Assembly (NCBI RefSeq): GCF_000834015.1
Contig: NZ_JXQI01000026.1
Span: forward strand, 114,037 to 178,036
Origin: Prevotella pectinovora
GTDB taxonomy: Bacteria; Bacteroidota; Bacteroidia; Bacteroidales; Bacteroidaceae
Direction: 5' to 3'
Length of the DNA stretch: 64,000 bases
A program made the translations under genes and the position numbers. The notes beneath the pieces were generated by a model, which ran no database searches, was not told the origin of the DNA, and worked only from the letters and a program-made list of their open reading frames with translations. Shown here piece after piece: positions 54,326-63,700 of this stretch. Numbering within the stretch: the stretch's first letter is position 1; every line of letters begins with the position of its first letter.

Positions 54326-55621
54326 TTAACTGTATTTTTTAGGGTATCTGAACAATATCGAACCTACAGAAACGGCAAAAAGTACGAATGGATAATATAG
54401 ATGGCTGATGATATCCATCGGACTCACGGCTGCGAGTCCTGTAGCCATAAGTATCTGTGCGCCGTATGGCAGTATGCTCTGTATGCAGCAGGAAAATGTG
54501 TCAAGTATGCTGGCGCTTTTTCTGTTGTCTACACCGAACTTGTCGCCAATATCCTTTGATATGGAGCCAACGGTCAGAATGGCTACAGTATTATTTGCCG
54601 TGCACACGTTCACTATGCTTACGAGCGAAGCAATTGTAAGCTCGCAACTTCTTCTGTTGCTTATCTTGTTTGTTATCAAGCGTATCAGATAGTCAAGTGC
54701 GCCATTGTCGCTCAGCGTTTTGAGCAATCCTCCCGCTAACAGGGCAACTACTATGAGATCTCCCATCGCCGTAATGCCGTCGCCCATCGACTGACACCAG
54801 CCAAAGAAGTCAAACGCATTGAATGCCATGCCCACAACACCTGTGGAAAGTATGCCTAACGTAAGAACTATCAGAACATTTAGTCCACAGATGGCTGATA
54901 TGATGACAATCAGATAAGGTATGATTTTTATTATATTTGCCGAAGGGATGTTGGTTGGTGAGTTCACTCCCTGGCCAACAAACATATATACCACCATTAC
55001 TATTATCGCGACAGGAATTGTGGTATATGAATTCACAAGGAATTTGTCGCTTTGTTTGCATACCTGAGTATTGGTTGCAACAATAGTCGTGTCGGATATG
55101 AACGAGAGATTGTCGCCAAAGAACGACCCACCGACTATGACTGCCACCATTAACGGGACGCTCGTGCCGGTGGAGTGGGCGAGTCCTGCAGCGATAGGAG
55201 TGAGAGCCACTATTGTTCCTACGCTTGTTCCGATGGAAAGCGAAATGAAGCAAGCCGCAATGAAGAGGCCTGGCATTATCATGTTGTCAGGAAGGACGCT
55301 CAATGTGAAATTCACAGTATCGTCAATACATCCAGCTGTCTTGGCCGAATTTGCGAAAGCGCCGGCCATAATGAATATACATGCCATAAGCATAATGTCT
55401 TTTGCCCCAGCTCCGATGCAGAAGGAATCTATTCTCTGCTTGAAGGCTTTGCCTCTCGACACGGCTATTGCATATATGCAGGCTGTCATGAAAGCAATAG
55501 TGATAGGCATCTTGTAGAAGTCGCCTGCTATTAATGACGACACGAAATAAACTATCACGAAGAGAATAAGCGGTGACAACGCCAAAAGCCCTTTCTTATG
55601 GTTTAAATTCTCGTTTTGCAT
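54326..55621 (-). CDS. nhaC: Na+/H+ antiporter NhaC family protein
   Basis: 431 residues with about 11-12 membrane segments. The NhaC-type core is visible in MAGAFANSAKTAG, CFISLSIGTSVGTIVALTPIA, VGGSFFGDNLSFISDTTIV (with the charged pair used for transport) and VCTANNTVAILTVG. It is shorter than many NhaC proteins. Malate/lactate-type antiporters share the fold, so the ion pair is not proven. Co-transcribed with the unknown 262-residue protein. Confidence 0.85.
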   Translation of the reverse strand: MQNENLNHKKGLLALSPLILFVIVYFVSSLIAGDFYKMPITIAFMTACIYAIAVSRGKAFKQRIDSFCIGAGAKDIMLMACIFIMAGAFANSAKTAGCIDDTVNFTLSVLPDNMIMPGLFIAACFISLSIGTSVGTIVALTPIAAGLAHSTGTSVPLMVAVIVGGSFFGDNLSFISDTTIVATNTQVCKQSDKFLVNSYTTIPVAIIVMVVYMFVGQGVNSPTNIPSANIIKIIPYLIVIISAICGLNVLIVLTLGILSTGVVGMAFNAFDFFGWCQSMGDGITAMGDLIVVALLAGGLLKTLSDNGALDYLIRLITNKISNRRSCELTIASLVSIVNVCTANNTVAILTVGSISKDIGDKFGVDNRKSASILDTFSCCIQSILPYGAQILMATGLAAVSPMDIISHLYYPFVLFAVSVGSILFRYPKKYS

Positions 55622-55953
55622 TCTTATTATGACTTTTAGGAAATATCTTCTTTTATATTAATGGTTAAACTTTATTATAACATGTTCATTCCAAATACTC
55701 CTTAACTATAGAATCTGAACTATTCTGTTATTTGAAAATAGTGAACAGCCGCTTTGAATTTACAACTCATAGAGTTAGGTATTAAAACCCCGCTGTTTTT
55801 TGTTTGCAAGCAGCTGCTTTAAGCATTGAAATCCGTAGGATTATAATTGGAGCATAACAATTTCTTGAATGGTGTGGCCAATTGCATTTTGCTTCCGAAT
55901 TGACTGTAGGTTCAGGGACCTGTTGTTGATATCCGCCTTGATTATATACTTAC
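55622..55953. other. Intergenic region between nhaC and uxaA, no gene seen
   Basis: AT-rich on the nhaC side, then mixed composition. No open frame of note, no RNA signature and no clear promoter for nhaC was found. The hairpin at 55954-55994 closes it on the right. Confidence 0.6.
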
Positions 55954-55994
55954 AAGAAGGAGTCAAGAACTTGACGCTCTGTTGACTCCTTCTT
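55954..55994 (-). terminator. Terminator-like hairpin downstream of uxaA
   Basis: AAGAAGGAGTCAA (55954-55966) and TTGACTCCTTCTT (55982-55994) are a perfect 13-bp inverted repeat with a 15-base loop. It lies about 60 bases beyond the uxaA stop. The T tract is weak in either direction. Confidence 0.65.
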
Positions 55995-56052
55995 ATTCGT
56001 AATCTCTCATCCAGTCAATGCAAAGCTACAAAAACGGATGGATAATCTTTCG

Positions 56053-57549
56053 TTACAGCGTAACGCCATTCTTGAAAATTGCTATCTCTCGATAACCATT
56101 CTTCTCGTTGTTGGCCTTTTCTCCACTTGCCACAGCAATCACTTTGTCAATGAATTTATCAAGCAATGTAGGCATGTCTGTACCTTCTACAAGTTCGCCA
56201 GCGTTGAAGTCTATCCAGTTAGGCTTGTTATTGGCCAGGTTGCTGTTTGTCGAAATCTTCATTGTCGGGATGAATGTGCCGAAAGGCGTACCGCGACCTG
56301 TCGTGAAGAGAACTATCTGGCAACCGGAAGCTGCAAGAGCCGTTGCTGCCACAAGGTCATTGCCTGGTGCTGAAAGGAGATTCAGCCCCTTAACCTGAAG
56401 TCTGTCGCCATATCCGAGTACTCCGCTAACAGGTGCGCGTCCGCATTTCTGTGTGCACCCAAGAGCTTTATCCTCGAGAGTGGATATTCCACCAGCCTTG
56501 TTGCCTGGTGAAGGATTCTCACCAACAGGTTCGCCATGGCTGAGGAAGTATTCCTTGAAATCGTTTACGAGTTTTACAGTTTGCTCAAACAAATTTTCAT
56601 TCTCACAACGGTTCATCAGTATAGTTTCTGCACCAAACATTTCTGGCACCTCAGTAAGAATTGACGTACCACCCTGTGCTACGATATAATCGGACAGTTC
56701 ACCAACAAGTGGGTTTGCCGTGATTCCGCTGAAGCCATCACTTCCTCCGCACTTGAGTCCGATGCGGAGTTCATTCAGCGGGCAGTCTGTACGCTTGTCC
56801 TCCTTGGCGACTTTGTAAAGCGAGCGTAGAATTTTCATGCCTTCTTCTATTTCGTCTCCCTTCACGTTCTGTACAACCATGAACTTTATTCGCTCCTTGT
56901 CGTAGTCGCCAAGTAGTTTTTCAAACTGGTCAGGCTGGTTGTTCTCACATCCGAGACCCAAGACAAGCACTGCTCCCGCATTAGGATGGAGAACGATGTC
57001 ACGCAGCACCTTGCGGGTGTTTTCGTGGTCTTCGCTCAACTGTGAGCAACCGAAGTTGTGATGCCAGGCATGAACAGCGTCGATTCCCTCTAAGTTTGTT
57101 TCCTTTTCAATCATGTTGGCGAGGCGCTCGGCAATGCCGTTGACACATCCCACGGTCGGCACAACCCAAATTTCGTTTCTTACGCCCACTTCTCCGTTCT
57201 TTCTAACGTAGCCTTGGAACGTGCGATTGTCTTTCTTTATGTCGAGTTTCTCATTTACGGGGCAATATTCATATGTAAGCGTACCTGAAAGGTTTGTTTT
57301 CAGGTTGTTCTCGTTTACCCATTGGCCTTGCTTCAGGTCCTCCTTAGCATGACCGATAGGATAACCATATTTAATGATGTTCACGTTAGCAGGCGTATCC
57401 TTGATCAGAATTTTGTGGCCGGCAGGCGTATTCTGGAGCACGGTTATCTCCTTTCCATCTACATTGATTGTCTCACCTTTATCAATAGGGCGCAGACAAA
57501 CCACTACAGAGTCTGCAGGGTTGATTTTGATGAATGCTGAAATATTCAT
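56053..57549 (-). CDS. uxaA: Altronate dehydratase UxaA
   Basis: 498 residues. It dehydrates D-altronate to 2-keto-3-deoxygluconate in galacturonate breakdown. An N-terminal SAF domain (about 1-95) is followed by the dehydratase domains, with GYVRKNGEVGVRNEIWV, HNFGCSQLSEDHENT, LGLGCENNQPDQ, LKCGGSDGFSGITANP and the late FTTGRGTPFGTFIPTMKISTN. The cysteines in these blocks probably bind the metal or cluster. It lies 99 bases after the LacI gene and probably shares its transcript. Confidence 0.95.
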   Translation of the reverse strand: MNISAFIKINPADSVVVCLRPIDKGETINVDGKEITVLQNTPAGHKILIKDTPANVNIIKYGYPIGHAKEDLKQGQWVNENNLKTNLSGTLTYEYCPVNEKLDIKKDNRTFQGYVRKNGEVGVRNEIWVVPTVGCVNGIAERLANMIEKETNLEGIDAVHAWHHNFGCSQLSEDHENTRKVLRDIVLHPNAGAVLVLGLGCENNQPDQFEKLLGDYDKERIKFMVVQNVKGDEIEEGMKILRSLYKVAKEDKRTDCPLNELRIGLKCGGSDGFSGITANPLVGELSDYIVAQGGTSILTEVPEMFGAETILMNRCENENLFEQTVKLVNDFKEYFLSHGEPVGENPSPGNKAGGISTLEDKALGCTQKCGRAPVSGVLGYGDRLQVKGLNLLSAPGNDLVAATALAASGCQIVLFTTGRGTPFGTFIPTMKISTNSNLANNKPNWIDFNAGELVEGTDMPTLLDKFIDKVIAVASGEKANNEKNGYREIAIFKNGVTL

Positions 57550-57648
57550 GATGTTTTTTTTGATTTGTATTATTTTGTTTTTATAATTGAATTTCCGTCT
57601 TTTAACAGTTCACATAATGATGTCGATTCAGTATGCATTACATCAGGC

Positions 57649-58713
57649 TTACAACTGAGTTCTTCTGTAGAAATCAACGTTTTCTTTCGACAACAGCTCT
57701 ATTGGCATGTAGTTGGTCGGATCCACCTTCTTGTGAAGCACTATTGCCTTGAAAAGAGAATCAACGCAGTGGTAACCTTGCATGTAAGCATGCTGGGCTA
57801 TCAAAAACGAAATGGAGCCTTTCCTCAGGCATTGAGCGTTTTTTTCTACCATATCATATCCCATTATCTGTACACTTCTTCTATTGGTCTTGAGTAGAAA
57901 CTCACCAACGATATGGGCCTTTGAGCCGAGGGTGATGCAGTTTCTAATTCCGGGATGGGCAGAGAAGAACTGTTCCAGTTTCTTCTCGTTGCTCTCTGGA
58001 CTTCCTTCAACGGGTACGTCAAGCTCGGCAATCCTGACATTCGGAAAATGTTCATTCATATAATGACGGAATCCCAATTCACGGTTCTCCTGCTGACGGC
58101 TTGCCACTTTGCCGTTTTTCATGCGTTTGAAAAGCATTATCTCTTTATCATTAACAGCCAGGAGCATCAGCATCTTGGCAGCGAATTTGCCGCTCGAGAA
58201 TGAATCCTGGCCAAAAAATGTCAGGGGGTTGACGTCGGGAATATAAGAATCGAGCAGAATAAACGGAATTTTCCTTTCATGCAACATCTCGCAGAAATGT
58301 TTTGTGACCTTGATATCAGCAGGCACGACAATTACCCCATTCGGTTTCTTCTCCAGGCATTCTTTCGTTGTCTGGACAAATGACTTGATGTCATAACGTT
58401 GGTAATACATAATTTCCGTGCTTATATGGAAATCCCGCCTCGTTTCACAGGCTTTTGCTGTTCCGTCTTCAATTTCCTCCCAATATGCTTCTGATTCATG
58501 TTGGGGGATAATACAGTAAAACTGATATGATTTGTTGTATGCAAGAGCGCTTGCATACATGTTGGGCTGGTAGTTTATTTCTTTTAGCACTTTTTCTACT
58601 TTCTCACGTGCTTTTTTTGATACGTTTGGACGGTTGTGAAGCACTCGGTCAACAGTTCCGACCGATACGCCAGACTTTTCAGCTATATCTTTTATCCTAA
58701 CCTTTTCTGTCAT
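57649..58713 (-). CDS. LacI-family transcriptional regulator, probable hexuronate regulator
   Basis: 354 residues from the ATG at 58713. The N-terminal helix-turn-helix is complete: VRIKDIAEKSGVSVGTVDRVLHNRPNVSKKAREKV then NYQPN. The rest is a periplasmic-binding-protein-like effector domain (FYCIIPQHESEAYWEEIEDG). It lies between uxaA (same direction, downstream) and the divergent kdgK-kdgA genes, so it is the likely regulator of both; effector 2-keto-3-deoxygluconate or a related hexonate is an inference. Confidence 0.88.
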   Translation of the reverse strand: MTEKVRIKDIAEKSGVSVGTVDRVLHNRPNVSKKAREKVEKVLKEINYQPNMYASALAYNKSYQFYCIIPQHESEAYWEEIEDGTAKACETRRDFHISTEIMYYQRYDIKSFVQTTKECLEKKPNGVIVVPADIKVTKHFCEMLHERKIPFILLDSYIPDVNPLTFFGQDSFSSGKFAAKMLMLLAVNDKEIMLFKRMKNGKVASRQQENRELGFRHYMNEHFPNVRIAELDVPVEGSPESNEKKLEQFFSAHPGIRNCITLGSKAHIVGEFLLKTNRRSVQIMGYDMVEKNAQCLRKGSISFLIAQHAYMQGYHCVDSLFKAIVLHKKVDPTNYMPIELLSKENVDFYRRTQL

Positions 58714-58757
58714 TATAAATGAGGTCTTAGTCAACTACTTTTTTGATTGTTCATTTG

Positions 58758-58765
58758 CAAAAATA
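58758..58765 (-). promoter_or_regulatory. lacI promoter -7 box
   Basis: On the minus strand TATTTTTG, fitting TAnnTTTG, 44 bases before the LacI ATG. No good -33 is visible. Confidence 0.4.
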
Positions 58766-58835
58766 AGAAGAATAATTTAAATATACCTTATTTTAAAGCT
58801 CATTTTTGACAAAATCGCAATTTTTTCAATTTTTA

Positions 58836-58867
58836 TTTGTGTGGATGGGTGTAAAACTGTAATTTTG
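58836..58867 (+). promoter_or_regulatory. kdgK promoter
   Basis: TTTG (58836-58839), 20 bases, TAATTTTG (58860-58867), 53 bases before the kdgK ATG. The spacer begins TGTGGATGGGTG, which is unusually G-rich for this gap. Confidence 0.75.
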
Positions 58868-58920
58868 TAAACGAAAAATTAGGCAAAAACATTCTTAAAT
58901 AATTAATTTATCAAAAACAA

Positions 58921-59946
58921 ATGGCTAAAGTAGTAACAATGGGCGAGATCATGCTTCGCCTTTCTTCTCCTGGACAGAAGAGATTTATCCAGAGTGATTC
59001 ATTCGATGTCGTATATGGCGGTGGCGAGGCTAACGTTGCTGTAAGTGCGGCAAACTATGGACATGAGGCTTACTTTGTAACTAAAGTTCCTACACACGAG
59101 ATCGGCCAGTGCGCAGTAAACGCTCTTCGCCGATATGGTGTACATACAGATTTCATAGCACGCGGAGGTAACCGTCTTGGTATCTATTTCCTTGAGACAG
59201 GTGCTTCTATGCGTCCTTCAAAGGTCGTTTACGACCGTGCCGGAAGCTCTATAGCAGAGGCTGATGCCAAGGATTTTGACTTTGACTCAATCATGGAGGG
59301 AGCACAGTGGTTCCATTGGAGCGGCATAACTCCAGCAATAAGCGACAAAGCTGCAGAGCTGACAAGACTCGCATGCGAGGCAGCAAAGCGTCACGGTGTA
59401 ACAGTAAGTTGCGATTTGAACTTCCGTAAGAAGCTTTGGACTTCAGAGAAAGCTCAAAGCATCATGAAACCTTTGATGCAGTATGTTGACGTTTGTATCG
59501 GCAACGAAGAGGACGCACAACTCTGCCTTGGATTTAAGCCAGACGCTGACGTAGAGGGTGGAAAGACCGACGCTGAGGGATATTACGGAATCTTCCAGGG
59601 AATGATGAAGGAATTCGGATTCAAATTCGTGGTTTCGACCCTTCGCGAGTCTTACTCTGCAACTCACAATGGATGGAAAGCCCTTATCTACAACGGAAAG
59701 GACTTCTATCAGAGCAAACACTACGATATCATGCCAATCATTGACCGAGTAGGCGGTGGCGACAGCTTCGCAGGCGGACTTATACATGGTTTGCTGACAT
59801 GGCCTGAAGATCAGGGCAAAGCTCTCGAGTTTGCAGTAGCTGCTTCTGCTTTGAAGCATACAATTCCTGGTGACTTCAACCTCATGAGCAAAGAAGAGGT
59901 GGAGAATCTTGCCGGTGGTGATGCTTCAGGTCGTGTACAGCGATAA
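58921..59946 (+). CDS. kdgK: 2-Keto-3-deoxygluconate kinase
   Basis: 341 residues, PfkB family. It phosphorylates 2-keto-3-deoxygluconate to KDPG. GEIMLRLSSPGQKRFIQSDSF at the start and YGGGEANVAVSAANYG bind the sugar; CDLNFRKKLW and the catalytic GGGDSFAGG near residue 277-285 complete the kinase. Next to KDPG aldolase and a hexuronate dehydratase, which fixes the substrate. Confidence 0.93.
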   Translation: MAKVVTMGEIMLRLSSPGQKRFIQSDSFDVVYGGGEANVAVSAANYGHEAYFVTKVPTHEIGQCAVNALRRYGVHTDFIARGGNRLGIYFLETGASMRPSKVVYDRAGSSIAEADAKDFDFDSIMEGAQWFHWSGITPAISDKAAELTRLACEAAKRHGVTVSCDLNFRKKLWTSEKAQSIMKPLMQYVDVCIGNEEDAQLCLGFKPDADVEGGKTDAEGYYGIFQGMMKEFGFKFVVSTLRESYSATHNGWKALIYNGKDFYQSKHYDIMPIIDRVGGGDSFAGGLIHGLLTWPEDQGKALEFAVAASALKHTIPGDFNLMSKEEVENLAGGDASGRVQR

Positions 59947-60048
59947 AAACGGAGAACAAGGAAAACATCAGATGGTGACAGTTTAAAACTATCTGTCAAT
60001 ATCCGCAGTATTAATTTTAATTTTTAAAATAGTAGCAACAACATAAAT

Positions 60049-60717
60049 ATGGCAAAATTTGACAAATTGGCAGTCTTGAACAAGATTGGCCAGACAGGTA
60101 TGGTGCCTGTGTTTTATGATAAAGACGCTGAAGTGGCAAAGCAAGTAGTTAAGGCTTGCTATGAGGGTGGAGTTCGTGCTTTTGAGTTTACTAACCGTGG
60201 TGATTTCGCTCATGAGGTATTCGAAGAAGTGGTGAAGTTCGCTGCAGTAGAATGTCCAGAGATGGCCCTCGGCGTTGGTTCGGTAGTTGACCCTGCGACA
60301 GCGGTTCTCTATATTCAACTTGGAGCATGCTTCGTAGTTGGCCCATTGTTTAACCCTGAGGTGGCAAAGGTATGCAACCGTCGCCTCGTCCCATACACTC
60401 CAGGATGCGGAAGCGTGTCTGAGGTAGGCGCTGCTCAGGAAGTCGGATGTGATTTGTGCAAGATTTTCCCTGGCGATGTTTTAGGTCCAAAACTGGTTAA
60501 GGGTTTGAAAGCGCCAATGCCATGGTCAAAACTCATGGTAACAGGTGGAGTTTCTCCTGATGAGGAAAACCTCACTTCCTGGATTAAGGCGGGCGTTTAT
60601 TGCGTAGGAATGGGATCTAAGTTGTTCCCTAAGGATGTTGTAGCTGCCAAGAACTGGAAAGCTATTTCAGACAAATGTGCAGAAGCTCTCGGATACATTG
60701 CTAAGGCTCGCGGATAA
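60049..60717 (+). CDS. kdgA: 2-Dehydro-3-deoxyphosphogluconate (KDPG) aldolase
   Basis: 222 residues, class I aldolase TIM barrel. It splits KDPG into pyruvate and glyceraldehyde 3-phosphate. [18 protein letters not shown] (general-base Glu and the Arg region), [11 protein letters not shown] and [11 protein letters not shown], whose lysine forms the Schiff base near residue 141, are visible. 102 bases after kdgK. The sensor kinase gene follows after 4 bases. Confidence 0.94.
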   Translation: MAKFDKLAVLNKIGQTGMVPVFYDKDAEVAKQVVKACYEGGVRAFEFTNRGDFAHEVFEEVVKFAAVECPEMALGVGSVVDPATAVLYIQLGACFVVGPLFNPEVAKVCNRRLVPYTPGCGSVSEVGAAQEVGCDLCKIFPGDVLGPKLVKGLKAPMPWSKLMVTGGVSPDEENLTSWIKAGVYCVGMGSKLFPKDVVAAKNWKAISDKCAEALGYIAKARG

Positions 60718-60721
60718 TATT

Positions 60722-63700
60722 ATGACATACAAGGGCTTCATAGGCGTTGTCTGCCTATGGAGCCTTTATCTTTGTTTGGCATGTACTGACTCTCGCCACG
60801 AGTATGCAGACAGGCTGAACGAAATATCTTATGCTTTCCACTATAAAAATTTGGATTCGACTTATTGCTATGCAATGAAAGCATTTGTAGCCTCAGACAA
60901 TTATTCTTCGGGCAAAGCGGAGGCCCTAAATAATTTGGCTTTTGTAAGCATAGCAAAAATGGATTATGATCGCGCTGCTTGTCAACTTGATAGCGTCCTG
61001 GAACTGACGAACAATCAAATAGAACTTCTTATTGCCGATGTCCAGTATATGAGGCTTTGCCAAAGGAAAGCCCAGAACAAAGAGTTCTATGACTATAAAG
61101 AACGTGCTCTGCAGCGATTGAAGAGAATCAACGAAGAGCGTGATAACCTATTGCCAAAAGATGAGAAAAGATTGATATACGCTGAAACAGAGTATGCATT
61201 GGTTGCATCTACATACTATTATTATGTAGGAATGTTTGAGCAGTCTCTAGCGGAATTGAAATCAATTGATATAGAAGGACTGATGCAAAAGGATACAAGT
61301 CAGTATCTAAATATGCTATATCAATATGGTAGTGGTGGATTAATACACAGTAAGAACAGGGTAGAGACAAAACAGATTGAATATGAAATGCTTGTTGAAT
61401 GCTATCTGCTATCAAAAAAAAGCGGATTTGTTTACTGGGAAGCTAACTCTATGCAAGCAGTAAGCGAACACCTTACGTCATTGTCTGACAGAGCCATAAT
61501 CCTTGACAACAACAGAGTTTCTATAGGTTTCCTAAACAGTGACAACATGCCAGACTCCCTACTCGCTGGATATCTTGCACAAAAGTCAATGGAGATGTTT
61601 AAGGATTATGGAGATGAATATCAGACTGCAGGCTCTTTGAGAACTCTTGCTGCATGTTATAGGGAAATAGGAGATAATGAAAGCGCATTGATTTGTCTGA
61701 AGAAATCATTGGCAGACAAGAAAATAAGACAGGCTCCAGACCTTGTGGCGAGCATTTATGAGCAGTTGAGCATTGTATATTCTTCAATGGATGATAAATA
61801 CAACAGTGACGTAAACAGAAACCTTTACTTAGATCTTCAGGATAAAACAAGGCAGGACATGGAGCTAGATGCAAGAGCCTCTATGCTAGAGCAGACATCA
61901 AGAACGATGAATATAATGATTCTTGTTGTCATCGTGTTGATTATATGTCTTTCTCTTTTGATTTACAAATTACTACAACATCGCTCGGCTGATAGTACAC
62001 CATATGAATTCTTTGACAAACTATTGCTTAAGTCAAAGAGTGATAACACTCTATTAATAAGAAAATTAGAAGATGAAATTGAAGCCGCTAAAGATAACAT
62101 ATCAATAGCGAAACTACATCTTGAGAACAACAAAAGAAGGAATATAGAAAACAGATCGAAAGTATTTCTTGTAAACAGCGTCATGCCCCTCATTGACCGT
62201 ATGGCAAACGAGGTTGACAAACTGATGAAAAGAAAAGAAAGACCACAAAATAGAGAAGAAAGAATCACATACATATCCGAACTGTCACAGACAATCGAGA
62301 AATACAATAGTACTCTTACGGATTGGATAAAGTTAGAGCAGGGCGAGATATATCTCAAAATTGTCAGTTTCAAGCTTCAGGATCTATTTGACATAGTTAA
62401 CAAAAGTAAAACTGTATTTGAACTACAAGGCATTTCTCTCGTTGTAGAACAGACAAGTGTCTGCGTGAAAGCAGATAGGGTGTTGACATTATTCATGATA
62501 AACACAATAGCGGACAATGCCAGGAAATTCACCGCTCCTGGGGGCATGGTGCGAATTTTTGCTGAAGAGAAAGACGATTATGTTGAGATTTCCATTAAAG
62601 ACAATGGAAAGGGAATGAGCCGTGAAGAATTGTCTTGCGTATTCAACAGAAAGGTAAGCGACGGGCATGGTTTCGGGCTCATGAACTGTAAAGGCATTCT
62701 TAACAAATACCGCAAATCAAGCAAGATATTCAATGTTTGTGAATTGTCTGCAGAAAGCGAAGTAGGGAAGGGCAGTCGCTTCTTCTTCAAATTGCCCAAA
62801 GGAATAGTAACAGCGTTATGTTTGCTTATGATGCCTGCATTAGGAATCGCAAACGGTTCAATTTATAAATTTAAACATAAAAACAGTGATTTTGACTATT
62901 GCATTAAAATGGCAGCCACATACGCTGATTCTGCCTATTATTCAAATGTCAACGCTTCTTATTCCAAAACTCTGGAGTTTACCGATTCTGCCAGAATATG
63001 GCTGAACAGACATTATGCCAGCACTTACAAGAATGGGCATGAGTTTATGCACAGAATCGGTGCGAGCACAACTAATTCTCCTGAACTGAAATGGTTTAGG
63101 ATGGGTATCCGTACAAACTATAAGATAATACTTGACATAAGAAATGAAAGTGCTATCGCAGCACTTGCCCTTCACGAATGGGGTTTATACGAATACAACA
63201 ATTCGATATATACAAAACTCTTCAAAGAAGTTTATTCGGACAAATCTCTTGGAGAGTATTGTAGAATCATGCAACAATCAGAGACGAATAAAAACATAGC
63301 GATTGTACTTCTTATAATACTTTTAATTGCGCTATTCATGGCAGCTTATACGCTGTATTACAGGCATGCTATGAAAATCAGTTCTATAAAAGAATTGAAG
63401 AAACGTCTAGAAAATGTTGTCGACTGTGACAAAGAGCTGAAAGACAAATTGTCTTTCTTGCTTGGAATAAGCGATAGTATAACCGACAAGTCAATAAAAG
63501 AAGAATTTACAAAAATTCTGTCTGAATATCATAGTACGGTTGAACAAGAATATAATTTGAAAGACAATCTTCAAATACTAGAAGACACTCTTGGCAAATT
63601 GAATTATGAAATAGACAGGCTTTATGTTTGCAATAACATATTGGATAATTGTTTGAGCACTATCAAGCATGAGACCATGTATTATCCGTCGCGGATATAC

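Noticed and set aside
56021..56028. TAGCTTTG -7 box on the minus strand between uxaA and nhaC
   Set aside because: It has no -33 partner, lies right next to the uxaA stop and would read straight into a hairpin. Probably chance.
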